NCBI RefSeq assembly: GCF_001941625.1
Contig: NZ_CP016076.1
Span: forward strand, 3,844,001-3,908,000
Source of the DNA: Actinoalloteichus fjordicus
Lineage (GTDB): Bacteria > Actinomycetota > Actinomycetes > Mycobacteriales > Pseudonocardiaceae
DNA length: 64,000 nucleotides
Direction of reading: 5' to 3'
Positions 26,737-34,585 of the stretch are shown piece by piece. Each line of letters starts with the position of its first letter. The first letter of the stretch is position 1. Made by a program: the position numbers and the translations under genes. The notes under the pieces are model-generated. The model did not search any database and was not told the origin of the DNA. It was given only the letters and a program-made list of their open reading frames with translations.

Positions 26737-26848
26737 GATGTCCTCTCGAGAAGGCAGGGAAGAGCCACGCCGGAGCGAGTGCGCAGGCGCGGTGCGGTGG
26801 CTGTTGACGCGTCGTGGCGCGCACGGAGTCGTCGTGCGGCGCGGATGC

Positions 26849-27853
26849 TCAGGCGTGCGTGGTGCCGGACTCGCCGGCGGCGAGGAGGGCCGCGTCGGTG
26901 TCGGCGGCGGCGAGGTGGGCGTTCATGTGAGCGCCTGCGAGGGCTCCGGCCGCGGCGGAGGCGCCGACCTGTGCGGTCAAGTCGGTGGCGTTGCCCGCCA
27001 CCCACACGCCCGGCACCTCGGTGGTGCCTGCCATCCCGGTGACGAAGCGGCGACCCATGCCGCCCGGCAGATCCTCCATCGGCAGCCGCAGGCCGTCGAG
27101 TCCGTCCGTGCGGGCCAGCGTCGTGGTGGCGACGGCGAGCACCCGGCGCGGCACGACCTGTCCATCGGCCAGCCGCACGCCCGTGATGCCGCTCTCGCCG
27201 CTGTCGACCCCGGTCACCGGGGTGTCGACGACGCGGACGCCTCGGGCGGCGAATCGGGCGCGCGCGTCCTCGTCCAGGTCGGTTCCTCGGGTGAAGTACA
27301 CCAGGTCCTCGGTCAGCTGACGGAACAACAGCACGTGGTGGACCGAGGCCGGGCCCACGGCCAGGATGCCGATGGACTTGTCGCGGACCTCCCAGCCATG
27401 GCAGTACGGGCAGTGCACCACGCCGCGGCCCCAGTGCCGGGCCAGGCCGGGGATGTCGGGGAGCACGTCGCGTAGTCCGGTGGCGACCAGCACCCGACGC
27501 GCCGTCACCAGGCTGCCGTCGGTCAGGGTGACGGCGAAACGCGGGTCGCCGTCGGCCGAGGGCGCGGCGGGCGCGGCGGAGGTCACCTCACCGGTCGTGA
27601 CCTGCCCGCCGTAGCGGCGCACCTCCTCCCGGCCGAGGCGCAACAGCTCCGCGGGCGGCGTGCCGTCCAAGCCGAGCAGGCCGTGCACGCCCTCGGCCTG
27701 CGCGTTGCGGGGAGTGCCGCTGTCGATCACGACGACCGACCGGCGGGAGCGGGCCAGCATCAGTGCGCCGTTCAAGCCTGCGGCACCACCGCCGATCACC
27801 ACGGCGTCGACGGTCTCGTCTGGTAGCGGGCTCGTCCCGTTCGTCTCAGGCAT
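26849..27853 (-). CDS. thioredoxin-reductase-like FAD/NAD(P) oxidoreductase with CPYC
   Basis: 334 residues. FAD motif GGGAAGLNGALML is near residue 20, the redox centre is CPYCHGWE in place of the CATC of thioredoxin reductase, and the C-terminal FAD motif is VWVAGNATDLTAQVG. The start is ATG 27853 with GGAGG upstream. Relatives include dithiol oxidases of natural-product pathways (the GliT/HlmI group), but a plain reductase role is equally possible. Divergent from the XRE-cupin regulator. Confidence 0.9.
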   Translation of the reverse strand: MPETNGTSPLPDETVDAVVIGGGAAGLNGALMLARSRRSVVVIDSGTPRNAQAEGVHGLLGLDGTPPAELLRLGREEVRRYGGQVTTGEVTSAAPAAPSADGDPRFAVTLTDGSLVTARRVLVATGLRDVLPDIPGLARHWGRGVVHCPYCHGWEVRDKSIGILAVGPASVHHVLLFRQLTEDLVYFTRGTDLDEDARARFAARGVRVVDTPVTGVDSGESGITGVRLADGQVVPRRVLAVATTTLARTDGLDGLRLPMEDLPGGMGRRFVTGMAGTTEVPGVWVAGNATDLTAQVGASAAAGALAGAHMNAHLAAADTDAALLAAGESGTTHA

Positions 27854-27907
27854 GGCGGTGCCTCCGTTCTTCGGGTGGGTGGGCGGCCCTGGTCGTGGGG
27901 CGCTACG

Positions 27908-27932
27908 CCGCAAGAGTAGGCACAGCTTGCGG
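27908..27932. promoter_or_regulatory. inverted repeat between flavoprotein and XRE regulator
   Basis: CCGCAAG-N11-CTTGCGG is a perfect 7+11+7 inverted repeat. It sits upstream of a TAAGAT -10 hexamer (27941-27946) whose expected start coincides with the regulator's ATG 27954. A second short repeat, TAGGCAC (27917-27923) with GTGCCTA (27948-27954), brackets the -10. Either could be the autoregulatory operator; which protein binds is inference. Confidence 0.5.
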
Positions 27933-27953
27933 ATTGGGCATAAGATCGTGCCT

Positions 27954-28541
27954 ATGACGCAAGATGATGGCGAGTTGGACAGCCTGGTACGCAAACGCAT
28001 TCGCGCCCTGCGCGTGGCGCAGGGCTGGTCGCTGGAGGAACTGGCCACCCGTGCTCGGCTGAGTCCGTCGTCGCTCAGCCGGATCGAGAACGGCCAGCGC
28101 CGCCTCGCCCTGGACCAGCTCGTGACCCTCGCCCGAGCCCTGGACACCTCTCTCGATCAGCTGGTCGAGACGGACACCGACGACGTGATCTCCAATCCGA
28201 TGATCGACGGCGCCCATAGCGTGATGCGGTGGCCGATCAAGGCAGATCCCGGGATGACGGTCATGCGTCAGCGCATGACCGATCCGCCGCCGGACAGTCC
28301 CGCCCGCCTGCGCGCGCACCCGGGCCGCGAGTGGCTCGTCGTGCTCTCCGGCACCGCCGTCCTCCTGCTGGGCAACCGACGCTTCCGCGTGGAGGCCAAC
28401 CAGGCCGCCGAGTTTCCCACCATGCTCCCGCACGCGATCGGCACCGCGGGCGGACCGTGCGAGATCCTGGGCATCTTCGACCGCGAGGCCCGCCGCGGGC
28501 ACAACACCGAGAAGGCTCGACCGGAGACGGAGCCGTCATGA
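27954..28541 (+). CDS. XRE-family regulator with C-terminal cupin
   Basis: 195 residues. The HTH_3 domain (about 12-66: LEELATRARLSPSSLSRIEN then LVTLARALDTSLDQLVE) is followed by a cupin barrel (about 105-190: HPGREWLVVLSGTAVLLLGN, MLPHAIGTAGGPCEILGIFD). ATG 27954 has no Shine-Dalgarno but a TAAGAT -10 box 7 bases upstream, so it is probably leaderless. XRE-cupin proteins sense small ligands. This one lies between the flavoprotein-exporter pair and the methyltransferase and is the likely local regulator. Confidence 0.9.
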   Translation: MTQDDGELDSLVRKRIRALRVAQGWSLEELATRARLSPSSLSRIENGQRRLALDQLVTLARALDTSLDQLVETDTDDVISNPMIDGAHSVMRWPIKADPGMTVMRQRMTDPPPDSPARLRAHPGREWLVVLSGTAVLLLGNRRFRVEANQAAEFPTMLPHAIGTAGGPCEILGIFDREARRGHNTEKARPETEPS

Positions 28542-28603
28542 TGATCGGCCGACGCTCGTTCCTGGCCGTCACTTGCGTGGTGAGCTGCCCTAACACCGAT
28601 CGC

Positions 28604-28620
28604 CTTGCTCTCTAAGCAAG
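28604..28620. promoter_or_regulatory. palindrome upstream of the methyltransferase
   Basis: CTTGCTCTCTAAGCAAG has perfect 6-base arms (CTTGCT/AGCAAG). Its first base lies 45 bases before the first base of the putative -10 box TACCGT (28649-28654), which in turn sits 7 bases before the ATG. A nearly identical palindrome with identical geometry precedes the DUF1684 gene at 29601-29617, so both probably bind the same activator. Confidence 0.6.
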
Positions 28621-28660
28621 AAGTCATGCATCTGACGCACAATCGCCTTACCGTGGCGTC

Positions 28661-29533
28661 ATGAAGCCCACTGCGCAGGACCCTGGCGGGTCACACGGTC
28701 ACGGACACGGCCACGGACACCGGAGCGACGTGCACGGCCAGACTGAGATCCTCGATCTCGATGCGGAGGTCCTCGCCGAGCACACCGCGTCGATCACCGC
28801 GTGGCTGCCCGTCGAGGCGAGTCCCCGTCAGATCGTGGACCTGGGCTGCGGGACCGGCGCAGGCACCGCCGCCCTGCTCGCCCGCTTTCCCGATGCACAC
28901 GTCACCGCCGTCGACTCGTCGGTCGACCACCTGCAGCGCCTGCAGGAGAAGGCCTGCAAGCAAGGGGTGGCCGACCGCGTGCGCACCGTCCAGACCGACC
29001 TCGACTCGACATGGCCGGAACTCGGCAGGCCCGAGCTGGTGTGGGCGTCGGCTTCGCTGCACCACCTGGCCGATCCCGACCGCACCCTGCGTCAGGTGCG
29101 TGACACGCTTGCGCCCGGCGGGCTGTTCGTCGTCGTCGAGCTCGCAGGCTTCCCTCGGTTCCTGCCCGACGATGCTCCCGAGCATCGTCCCGGCCTGGAG
29201 GCACGCTGCCACGCCGCAAGCGACCGCCGCCACGCCGAGCACCTGCCCCACCGAGGCGCCGACTGGGGCCACAAGCTGACCGCCGCCGGCTTCACCCTCG
29301 TCGGCGAACGCACCATCACCGTCGACGTCGAGCGCTCCCGTTCCGAGGCGGTCGCCCGCTACGCGCTCACCGGCCTGCGACGCATGCGCGACGCCGTCGC
29401 CGATGTGCTCTCGGCCGACGACCTCACCGCGCTGGACCAGCTGCTCGACACCGACGGCCCCCACAGCATCCTGCGCCGCGACGATCTCGCGGTCCGCACC
29501 GAACGCGTCGTGTGGGCCGCACGCCGCACCTGA
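28661..29533 (+). CDS. class I SAM-dependent methyltransferase with His-rich N-terminus
   Basis: 290 residues. Residues 12-26 are a histidine/glycine run (HGHGHGHGHRSDVHG), a likely metal-binding arm. The methyltransferase core has motif I VDLGCGTGAGTAALL near 59, the acidic AVDSS of motif II, and WASASLHHLADP at the motif IV region. The C-terminal 70 residues are helical. TACCGT 7 bases before the ATG suggests a leaderless message. The substrate is unknown; relatives methylate metabolites. Confidence 0.9.
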   Translation: MKPTAQDPGGSHGHGHGHGHRSDVHGQTEILDLDAEVLAEHTASITAWLPVEASPRQIVDLGCGTGAGTAALLARFPDAHVTAVDSSVDHLQRLQEKACKQGVADRVRTVQTDLDSTWPELGRPELVWASASLHHLADPDRTLRQVRDTLAPGGLFVVVELAGFPRFLPDDAPEHRPGLEARCHAASDRRHAEHLPHRGADWGHKLTAAGFTLVGERTITVDVERSRSEAVARYALTGLRRMRDAVADVLSADDLTALDQLLDTDGPHSILRRDDLAVRTERVVWAARRT

Positions 29534-29600
29534 ACACCACGCTCCAGGTCACACCACGACATCGTCGCGTTTGCCCGACCGGCAGCGCCAGGCCCGACTC

Positions 29601-29617
29601 CTTGCTTCATAAGCAAT
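29601..29617. promoter_or_regulatory. palindrome upstream of the DUF1684 gene
   Basis: CTTGCTTCATAAGCAAT has arms TTGCTT/AAGCAA around CAT. It matches the palindrome at 28604 in 13 of 17 positions. Its distance to a TACGTT -10-like hexamer (29646-29651) is again 45 bases start to start, which supports one shared regulator. Confidence 0.6.
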
Positions 29618-29754
29618 CCCTTGTGCTTTTAGCGCATGGAAGTCGTACGTTGATCTCAGGCGCACCGGTCCGACACGCGGGCGCCCCGCCGGTCACGTGA
29701 CCTCCCGACGCGGGGCAGCACCACGACGCCGACAGAGGAGAAAGGACGACACCT

Positions 29755-30597
29755 GTGACGAATACAGATCACGTTCCCGCGCACCAGCGGACAGCGAACG
29801 ACGCAGCCGACAGCGGGCCCGCCGACTACGAGGCGTGGCGCGAGGCCAGGTGGGACGAGATCGCAGGCCCGAACGGCAAGGCGAGGGTCGTCGCCAACGG
29901 CAGGGTGACCGGCCGCGACGCCCACATCATTGCGGGCGTTCCCGGGCAGTGGAGCACCACCGAGAATGGCGCCTTGACGGTGTCGGTCGCTGCCGAGGAC
30001 AGCGTGACCGTCAACGGCGAAGCGGTGACCGGAACAGCCGAGGTGCCGTCCGGCAGCTCACTCGGGTTCTCCGGGGGGCGCGTGGGCTTCGCGGGCGGCG
30101 CGGACGGCGCCTACGGCCTGGTCGTCATGGACCACGAGGCTCTCGCCCGATCGGGACTCAGCGGGATCGACACCTACCCCTACGACCCCGCCTGGGTCTT
30201 CGAAGGGGAATATCGAGCGGCTCCCGAGGGCCGCCGCATCGACGTGGAACGCCTGACGACTCCCCGCAGCACGGAGGCCATCCTGGCGCCCGTCGACCTC
30301 GTCGTCACCGTCAAGGGCACGGAACACGTGCTGTCCGTGCTCGAGGACATGCCGGGCCAGCGACTCGTGGTCTTCACCGACGAGACCAACGGAACCGAGA
30401 CACCCGACATCGGCCGCTGGCTGGTCCTGCCCCTCCTGGAGCCCGGCAGCACCCTGACGGTCGACTTCAACCAGGCCACGCTCTCCCACCACCACCTGGT
30501 CCCCGCCGTCTTCACCTGCCCGCTCTCGCCTCCCGGCAATCACGTGCCCATGCGAGTCGAGGCAGGAGAACGCGCTCTCGTCTACGCCGACGACTGA
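29755..30597 (+). CDS. DUF1684-family protein
   Basis: 280 residues. The C-terminal half has the family pattern: IDTYPYDPAWVFEGEY in the middle, then RWLVLPLLEPGSTLTVDFNQ and VFTCPLSPPGNHVPMRVEAG at the end. The canonical histidine/cysteine-rich stretch appears as TLSHHHLVPAVFTCP. The start is GTG 29755 with AAAGGA upstream. The function of the family is unknown. The shared palindrome links it to the methyltransferase gene, and a SnoaL-like gene follows in the same direction. Confidence 0.85.
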   Translation: MTNTDHVPAHQRTANDAADSGPADYEAWREARWDEIAGPNGKARVVANGRVTGRDAHIIAGVPGQWSTTENGALTVSVAAEDSVTVNGEAVTGTAEVPSGSSLGFSGGRVGFAGGADGAYGLVVMDHEALARSGLSGIDTYPYDPAWVFEGEYRAAPEGRRIDVERLTTPRSTEAILAPVDLVVTVKGTEHVLSVLEDMPGQRLVVFTDETNGTETPDIGRWLVLPLLEPGSTLTVDFNQATLSHHHLVPAVFTCPLSPPGNHVPMRVEAGERALVYADD

Positions 30598-30649
30598 AGC
30601 GCCCCGCAGTTCCCGACAGAGCACCTCCCGTACAGAAGGAAGCGACACC

Positions 30650-31018
30650 ATGAGCCAGGACCTCAAAGACAAGGCGATCGCCTACCTCCGCCACCTGGAG
30701 AACAGGGAATGGGCCGAGGCGCAGGCGATGTGCACCGAGGAGACCACCGTCTGGCACAACGACGGCAAGGGCGATTCGACGATCCAGGAGAACATCGCGG
30801 GCATGGCGGCCCAGATCGAGCCCATCGAGTCGATGCGCTACGACATCACCCGGCAGTTCTCCCAGCCGGACGAGGTCCTCCAGCAGCACGTCGTGAACGT
30901 GGTCATGAAGGCAGGAGCCCGATTCCGGGTCGACGCCGCCGTGTACTTCCGCTTCGAAGGCGGCCGCATCACTCGCATTGAGGAATACGCAGGCCTGCCG
31001 GGCGAGGACGCCGCCTGA
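30650..31018 (+). CDS. SnoaL-like (NTF2-fold) protein
   Basis: 122 residues with a cone-shaped NTF2 fold pattern: KDKAIAYLRHLENREWAEAQ at the start, a central IQENIAGMAAQIEPIES helix and VYFRFEGGRITRIEEYAGLP at the end. Relatives are polyketide cyclases, limonene-epoxide hydrolase-like enzymes or unknown binding proteins. GAAGGAAG precedes ATG 30650. It is 52 bases after the DUF1684 gene and probably cotranscribed, ending at the strong hairpin at 31052. Confidence 0.85.
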   Translation: MSQDLKDKAIAYLRHLENREWAEAQAMCTEETTVWHNDGKGDSTIQENIAGMAAQIEPIESMRYDITRQFSQPDEVLQQHVVNVVMKAGARFRVDAAVYFRFEGGRITRIEEYAGLPGEDAA

Positions 31019-31051
31019 TCGAGCGGCATCCCCCTGGGCGTCACGGTCGCG

Positions 31052-31089
31052 CCGGGTCGCACCAGCTGGTTCGAGCTGGTGCGACCCGG
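31052..31089 (+). terminator. strong hairpin terminator
   Basis: CCGGGTCGCACCAGCT and AGCTGGTGCGACCCGG make a perfect 16-base-pair stem with a six-base loop, 34 bases after the SnoaL-like gene. It has no U-run, but length and position make it a convincing intrinsic terminator. Confidence 0.8.
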
Positions 31090-31121
31090 CCGCTCCCGAC
31101 CGACTCCGCTCCCGACCGACT
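31090..31121. repeat. two tandem 16-base copies
   Basis: CCGCTCCCGACCGACT occurs twice in direct succession immediately after the terminator and is followed by a partial third copy (CCGCT). No coding function is seen. Confidence 0.6.
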
Positions 31122-31257
31122 CCGCTGCGTGGCCGACGCCCTGTTCGGCAGGCCCCGGCGGTGTGCCGGCGTCGTCGTCCCGGCGGGCTCGTGCCGTGCG
31201 GTCGGGTGTCGGTGCGCCGCAGGCGGGAATACCTCGGCGGCGTCCGAGCCGGACACC

Positions 31258-31689
31258 TCACCCGTTCAGCACCCCCGTGTTCCGGCAGGCCACCAGCCGC
31301 CACTCTCCGTCCTCGGTGGACATGACGAACAACGGAGTGCCTTCGCCCTCAGCCTCCGTCTGCCGCCCGTCATGACTCACGTACAGCTGGCGTACCTTGA
31401 CGGCGGCCACGTCGGCCCGGATGAACAGCACGTGGACCACCTCGAGTGTCATCGTGAGGCCCGCCATCCCGCCAGGAAGCACCTCCCGAGCGAACACCGC
31501 GATCTCATCGCGACCGAGAAGCCGCCTCCCGCCGCCCGTCGTCCACACCGCATCGGCCCGGAACAGGCTGAGGAACTCCTCGACGAGTTCGTTCTGAACG
31601 GCGTGCTGGACGGCGGCGACCACCCGCCTGATCGCGTCCATCTCGGATTCACGGGTCGGTCTGTCGGTCTCCTTCGTATCCACGCGCAT
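31258..31689 (-). CDS. SgcJ/EcaC-type NTF2-fold protein
   Basis: 143 residues. The fold elements are IRRVVAAVQHAVQNELVEEF, ADAVWTTGGGRRLLGRDEIA, VLFIRADVAAVKVRQLYVS and TPLFVMSTEDGEWRLVACRN, the pattern of the SgcJ/EcaC (DUF4440-like) family found near natural-product and drug-response genes. It runs against the neighbouring SnoaL-like gene, with the terminator and repeat between them. No active site can be assigned. Confidence 0.82.
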   Translation of the reverse strand: MRVDTKETDRPTRESEMDAIRRVVAAVQHAVQNELVEEFLSLFRADAVWTTGGGRRLLGRDEIAVFAREVLPGGMAGLTMTLEVVHVLFIRADVAAVKVRQLYVSHDGRQTEAEGEGTPLFVMSTEDGEWRLVACRNTGVLNG

Positions 31690-31884
31690 CAGCGTGCAAC
31701 CCGAAGTCGACGTGAGGTCAAGGCGCGCTCGGTCGCCTCAGGCCTCCATCCGCGGCCGCCACGGTGAGCCGGGACCAGCGGGGACCCCCGATGCGGGATC
31801 ATCGGCAGGGTGTGGAACAGGATCGCCCGCTGGATCGCGTCGGCGTGACGGTGGACGTGGAGCTGGACATCCTCGAACCTGGTT

Positions 31885-31915
31885 CGGGTGGATCAAGTCG
31901 GTTTTGATCCACCCG
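31885..31915 (-). terminator. hairpin terminator after the hydrolase gene
   Basis: CGGGTGGATCAA and TTGATCCACCCG form a perfect 12-base-pair stem with a seven-base loop, 19 bases beyond the hydrolase stop on the minus strand. The bases between 31690 and 31884 show no gene. Confidence 0.75.
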
Positions 31916-31933
31916 CACTTTGTGCAGTAGCTG

Positions 31934-32878
31934 TCAATTCATGTGGCGTGCCAGGAACTCAAGCTTGGGCTGCGGGTCGCGTTGGAAGTCGAGGTAGCCG
32001 TCCCAGCGGGCGGTCGTGCCCTCGATCCAGTGCAGCTCCTTCTCCTCGATGGGGATGTTGTCGTACATGCTCTGCACGTCACTCGGTTCCGTCATCAGAT
32101 CGTCCTTCACCTGATACAGGTAGGTGGGCGTTCGGACGCACTTGGCCCAGGTCACCGGCGTCATCTCCTCGAAGGTGAAGCTGACCCGCAGTTGGATCTC
32201 TCGCTCAAGTTCGTCGATGCGGTCAGGGAAGCCGAGCATCTCGAGGCTCCGCCTCATGGTGACGCCGACCGACAGCGGCTGGGGGGCCAACACGCATCGG
32301 ACGTCCACGAACTCGCCGGGGTGCTCTTGCATCGCGAACATCGTGGCGTTCATGCCCTGACAGCGGCTGAAGAGTCCGATGGTCATTCCGCTGGTTCGGG
32401 CGTCGGCTCGCGCGAACTTCAGCGAGCCGACGACGTCGCGGGCCTCGAAACGACCCCCGCTTCCGCCGCCCGAGTTGGCGCTGCCGCTCTGTCCCAGATT
32501 CCGAAAGTCGTAAGTCAGGACGTTGTAGCCGGCATCGTGAAGGATGCGGTAGTCGGGCACGTAGTCGACCTCGAAGTCATTGCCGGTCGCGGCGCCGATC
32601 GACTTCCACGGCTCGAGGTGGGCGGGTAAGCCATAGCGGCTGAACCACAGCGGGTGGTTGGCGATGATGAGCTTCTTGGACCCTTCGCGGGGGATCCACC
32701 AGGCCTCGAGCGGCGTGCCGTCGAGGGACGGGAACGTGATGTTCTCGTAGCCGAGGCCGTAGTCACCGGGATTCTTCAGGAGCGGTGACCGCACGAGCGT
32801 TCCGTATCCGGCGGCGAGGGCCTTGATGGTCTCCGTCACCACATCATGGGTGAGGGCGCGTTCGGATATATCGGTCAT
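31934..32878 (-). CDS. alpha/beta-hydrolase with predicted cysteine nucleophile
   Basis: 314 residues of the alpha/beta-hydrolase fold: ANHPLWFSRYG (oxyanion region), NVLTYDFRNLGQSG, then the nucleophile elbow GLFSRCQGMNA. There the small-x-Nu-x-small pattern puts Cys173, not serine, at the nucleophile position, as in dienelactone hydrolases. A catalytic histidine is not obvious near the C-terminus (WIEGTTARWDGYLDF). ATG 32878 is preferred over 32890 because GGAGAG lies directly upstream. It follows the TetR gene by 19 bases and is probably its target in an autoregulated operon. Confidence 0.85.
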   Translation of the reverse strand: MTDISERALTHDVVTETIKALAAGYGTLVRSPLLKNPGDYGLGYENITFPSLDGTPLEAWWIPREGSKKLIIANHPLWFSRYGLPAHLEPWKSIGAATGNDFEVDYVPDYRILHDAGYNVLTYDFRNLGQSGSANSGGGSGGRFEARDVVGSLKFARADARTSGMTIGLFSRCQGMNATMFAMQEHPGEFVDVRCVLAPQPLSVGVTMRRSLEMLGFPDRIDELEREIQLRVSFTFEEMTPVTWAKCVRTPTYLYQVKDDLMTEPSDVQSMYDNIPIEEKELHWIEGTTARWDGYLDFQRDPQPKLEFLARHMN

Positions 32879-32897
32879 GTGTCTCTCCATTGCTCTG

Positions 32898-33632
32898 TCA
32901 TATGGAGCTGTCCGCGAGGGACGCGAGCCATTCACGCAGCAGCGCGACCTCAGTCGGGCGCAAGCGCTCCAGGGGGCCACGCGGCAACGCGTCCAGAAGT
33001 TGTCGCGCCGGGCGCGTGACACCGTCTGCGAAGGTGTCGCCCGGGTTCAGAGGGTGAAACAGTGCGTGGGCGATGGTGTCGCGAACGTTCGTTGAGATTG
33101 GGTGCGTGCTGTCAGCCTGCGCGGCGATCAGCTGCAGCGTCACACCGACCGCGGCGGCGGACATCGTCTCCGTTGCCGCGTCGACGGAGACCATCAGTTG
33201 GCCCTTGGCCCCCCACTCAGCGACCGTGCGAGCGAGTTCGTCCCGCGCCACCAACGCAGCAGGAGCTGTCTGATCAGCCTGAGGGTTGCCGAACATCAGC
33301 CGGTAGTGGGCAGGATGCTCGCAGCCGAAGGACACGTGCACATCCCAACCGGTGCGGAAGTCTTCGAGCACATCGCCGCTCCACGCGATGGCACGCTTTC
33401 CGTCGAGATACGTGTTGAACCCCTCCAGCACCACCGCATCCAGCAGTGCGTGTTTGTCTTTGAAGTGGTGGTAGAGGGTCGGGGCCGTGACCTGCGCTCC
33501 CGAGCAGATCTCGCGCGTGGAGATCTGACCGTCGGCAGACGAGGCGAGAAGCTGCTCCGCAGCACGCATCAGCCTGGTACGGACATCGCCGTCGATCGCT
33601 CGTGCAGATCCGTTCTCGCCCACGGGTAGCAA
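32898..33632 (-). CDS. TetR-family regulator
   Basis: About 244 residues. The N-terminal HTH is ISTREICSGAQVTAPTLYHHFKDKHALLDA and the ligand domain is all-helical (HVSFGCEHPAHYRLMFGN). The reading frame begins with TTG 33632; GTG 33623 is an alternative, and neither has a clear Shine-Dalgarno. It is upstream of and close to the hydrolase, so it probably represses both until the hydrolase substrate appears. The 280 bases upstream (33633-33915) contain no gene I can support. Confidence 0.88.
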   Translation of the reverse strand: MLPVGENGSARAIDGDVRTRLMRAAEQLLASSADGQISTREICSGAQVTAPTLYHHFKDKHALLDAVVLEGFNTYLDGKRAIAWSGDVLEDFRTGWDVHVSFGCEHPAHYRLMFGNPQADQTAPAALVARDELARTVAEWGAKGQLMVSVDAATETMSAAAVGVTLQLIAAQADSTHPISTNVRDTIAHALFHPLNPGDTFADGVTRPARQLLDALPRGPLERLRPTEVALLREWLASLADSSI

Positions 33633-33915
33633 CGGTACACGATCTAGCGACTTTCAGGGTAGTGGCGATATACAGGGCCGCCCTGGCGTCACGCCGGGGA
33701 GCGGGTGGAAGGTGCCCTGTCCTGCACACCCCGCAGGTCGGCCGCGCGTCTCGCCGGGGTGGGGAGTCCTGATCGGACCATCACCGAGGTGCGACGGCCC
33801 CGTCGCGGACTCCACGGACGGCGCCTCCGCCATGCGGGCGTTCCCGCGCGGCCTGATACCCCTCACCGGCCACGGCACGGTGAATCCAGCGGTGAGTCGG
33901 ATCGCCGCCGCCGTG

Positions 33916-34521
33916 CTAGGCGAGCGGGCGGGCGCCGCGCAGGAACTGTTCGGCTGCGGTGGCCACGAGCCCGTCCAGCAGTTCCGGCTTGACGATGTTG
34001 CCGTTGATGATCGAGGCGATGCCCTGCAGAGTCGCGAACAGGACGATCCCGATCCGCTCTGAGTTCCCCGTCTGCAGTGCGCCCTGCGCCTGCCCCTGGA
34101 TGATCAGGTCGTTCATCAGCCCGAAGGGCGCCTCGGCCGCCTTGACGATCCGCGCCGCGTCCGGCCGGTGCTTGCCCGCATACATCAGTTCGACGAGCGC
34201 GGCGTTCTCGGTGGCGAAGCGGGTGTAGGCCGTCATCGTGGCGAGCACGCGCGAGGGGAAGTCGTCGTCCGCGCCGGTCAACGCGGCGCGCAGGGTCGTG
34301 TCCAGCCGGGCGAACCCGGCTTCGGCGAGTGCGTCGAGCAGTGCCTGGCGGTTCGGGAAGTGTCGGCGCGGTGCGGCGTGGCTGACGCCGATCTCCCTGG
34401 CCAGATCGCGCAGCGCCAGCCGGTCCGCCCCGTGTTCCCGCAGACCGCGCTCGGCCGCATCGAGCAGTGCGGTGCGGAGGTTGCCGTGGTGGTAGGGCCG
34501 CTCGTCGATGGCGTCTGACAT
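33916..34521 (-). CDS. TetR-family regulator (WHG-type C-terminal domain)
   Basis: 201 residues. The HTH is LALRDLAREIGVSHAAPRRHFPNRQALLDA, which starts after the YHHGNLRTALLDAA signature of this subgroup; the helical C-terminal domain contains YAGKHRPDAARIV. A -10 box TACGAT (34529-34534) lies 7 bases before the ATG, so translation is probably leaderless. It is divergent from an SDR-esterase operon; the gap is full of palindromes, so it is the likely repressor of both. Confidence 0.9.
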   Translation of the reverse strand: MSDAIDERPYHHGNLRTALLDAAERGLREHGADRLALRDLAREIGVSHAAPRRHFPNRQALLDALAEAGFARLDTTLRAALTGADDDFPSRVLATMTAYTRFATENAALVELMYAGKHRPDAARIVKAAEAPFGLMNDLIIQGQAQGALQTGNSERIGIVLFATLQGIASIINGNIVKPELLDGLVATAAEQFLRGARPLA

Positions 34522-34528
34522 GGAGCCG

Positions 34529-34584
34529 ATCGTAGCAACCTAGTTGCCGTTGCCAACATTGTTGTCGTCGTCTACTTTGTAGAC
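34529..34584. promoter_or_regulatory. compact divergent promoters with three palindromes
   Basis: Leftward: TTGGCA (34551-34556), 16 bases, TACGAT (34529-34534). Rightward: TTGCCA (34550-34555), 17 bases, TACTTT (34573-34578). The two -35 boxes overlap and both -10 boxes are 7 bases from their start codons. Perfect inverted repeats GCAAC-CTA-GTTGC (34535-34547), CAAC-ATT-GTTG (34554-34564) and GTCTAC-TTT-GTAGAC (34570-34584) cover the region, so one bound TetR could block both directions. Confidence 0.65.
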
Positions 34585-34585
34585 T

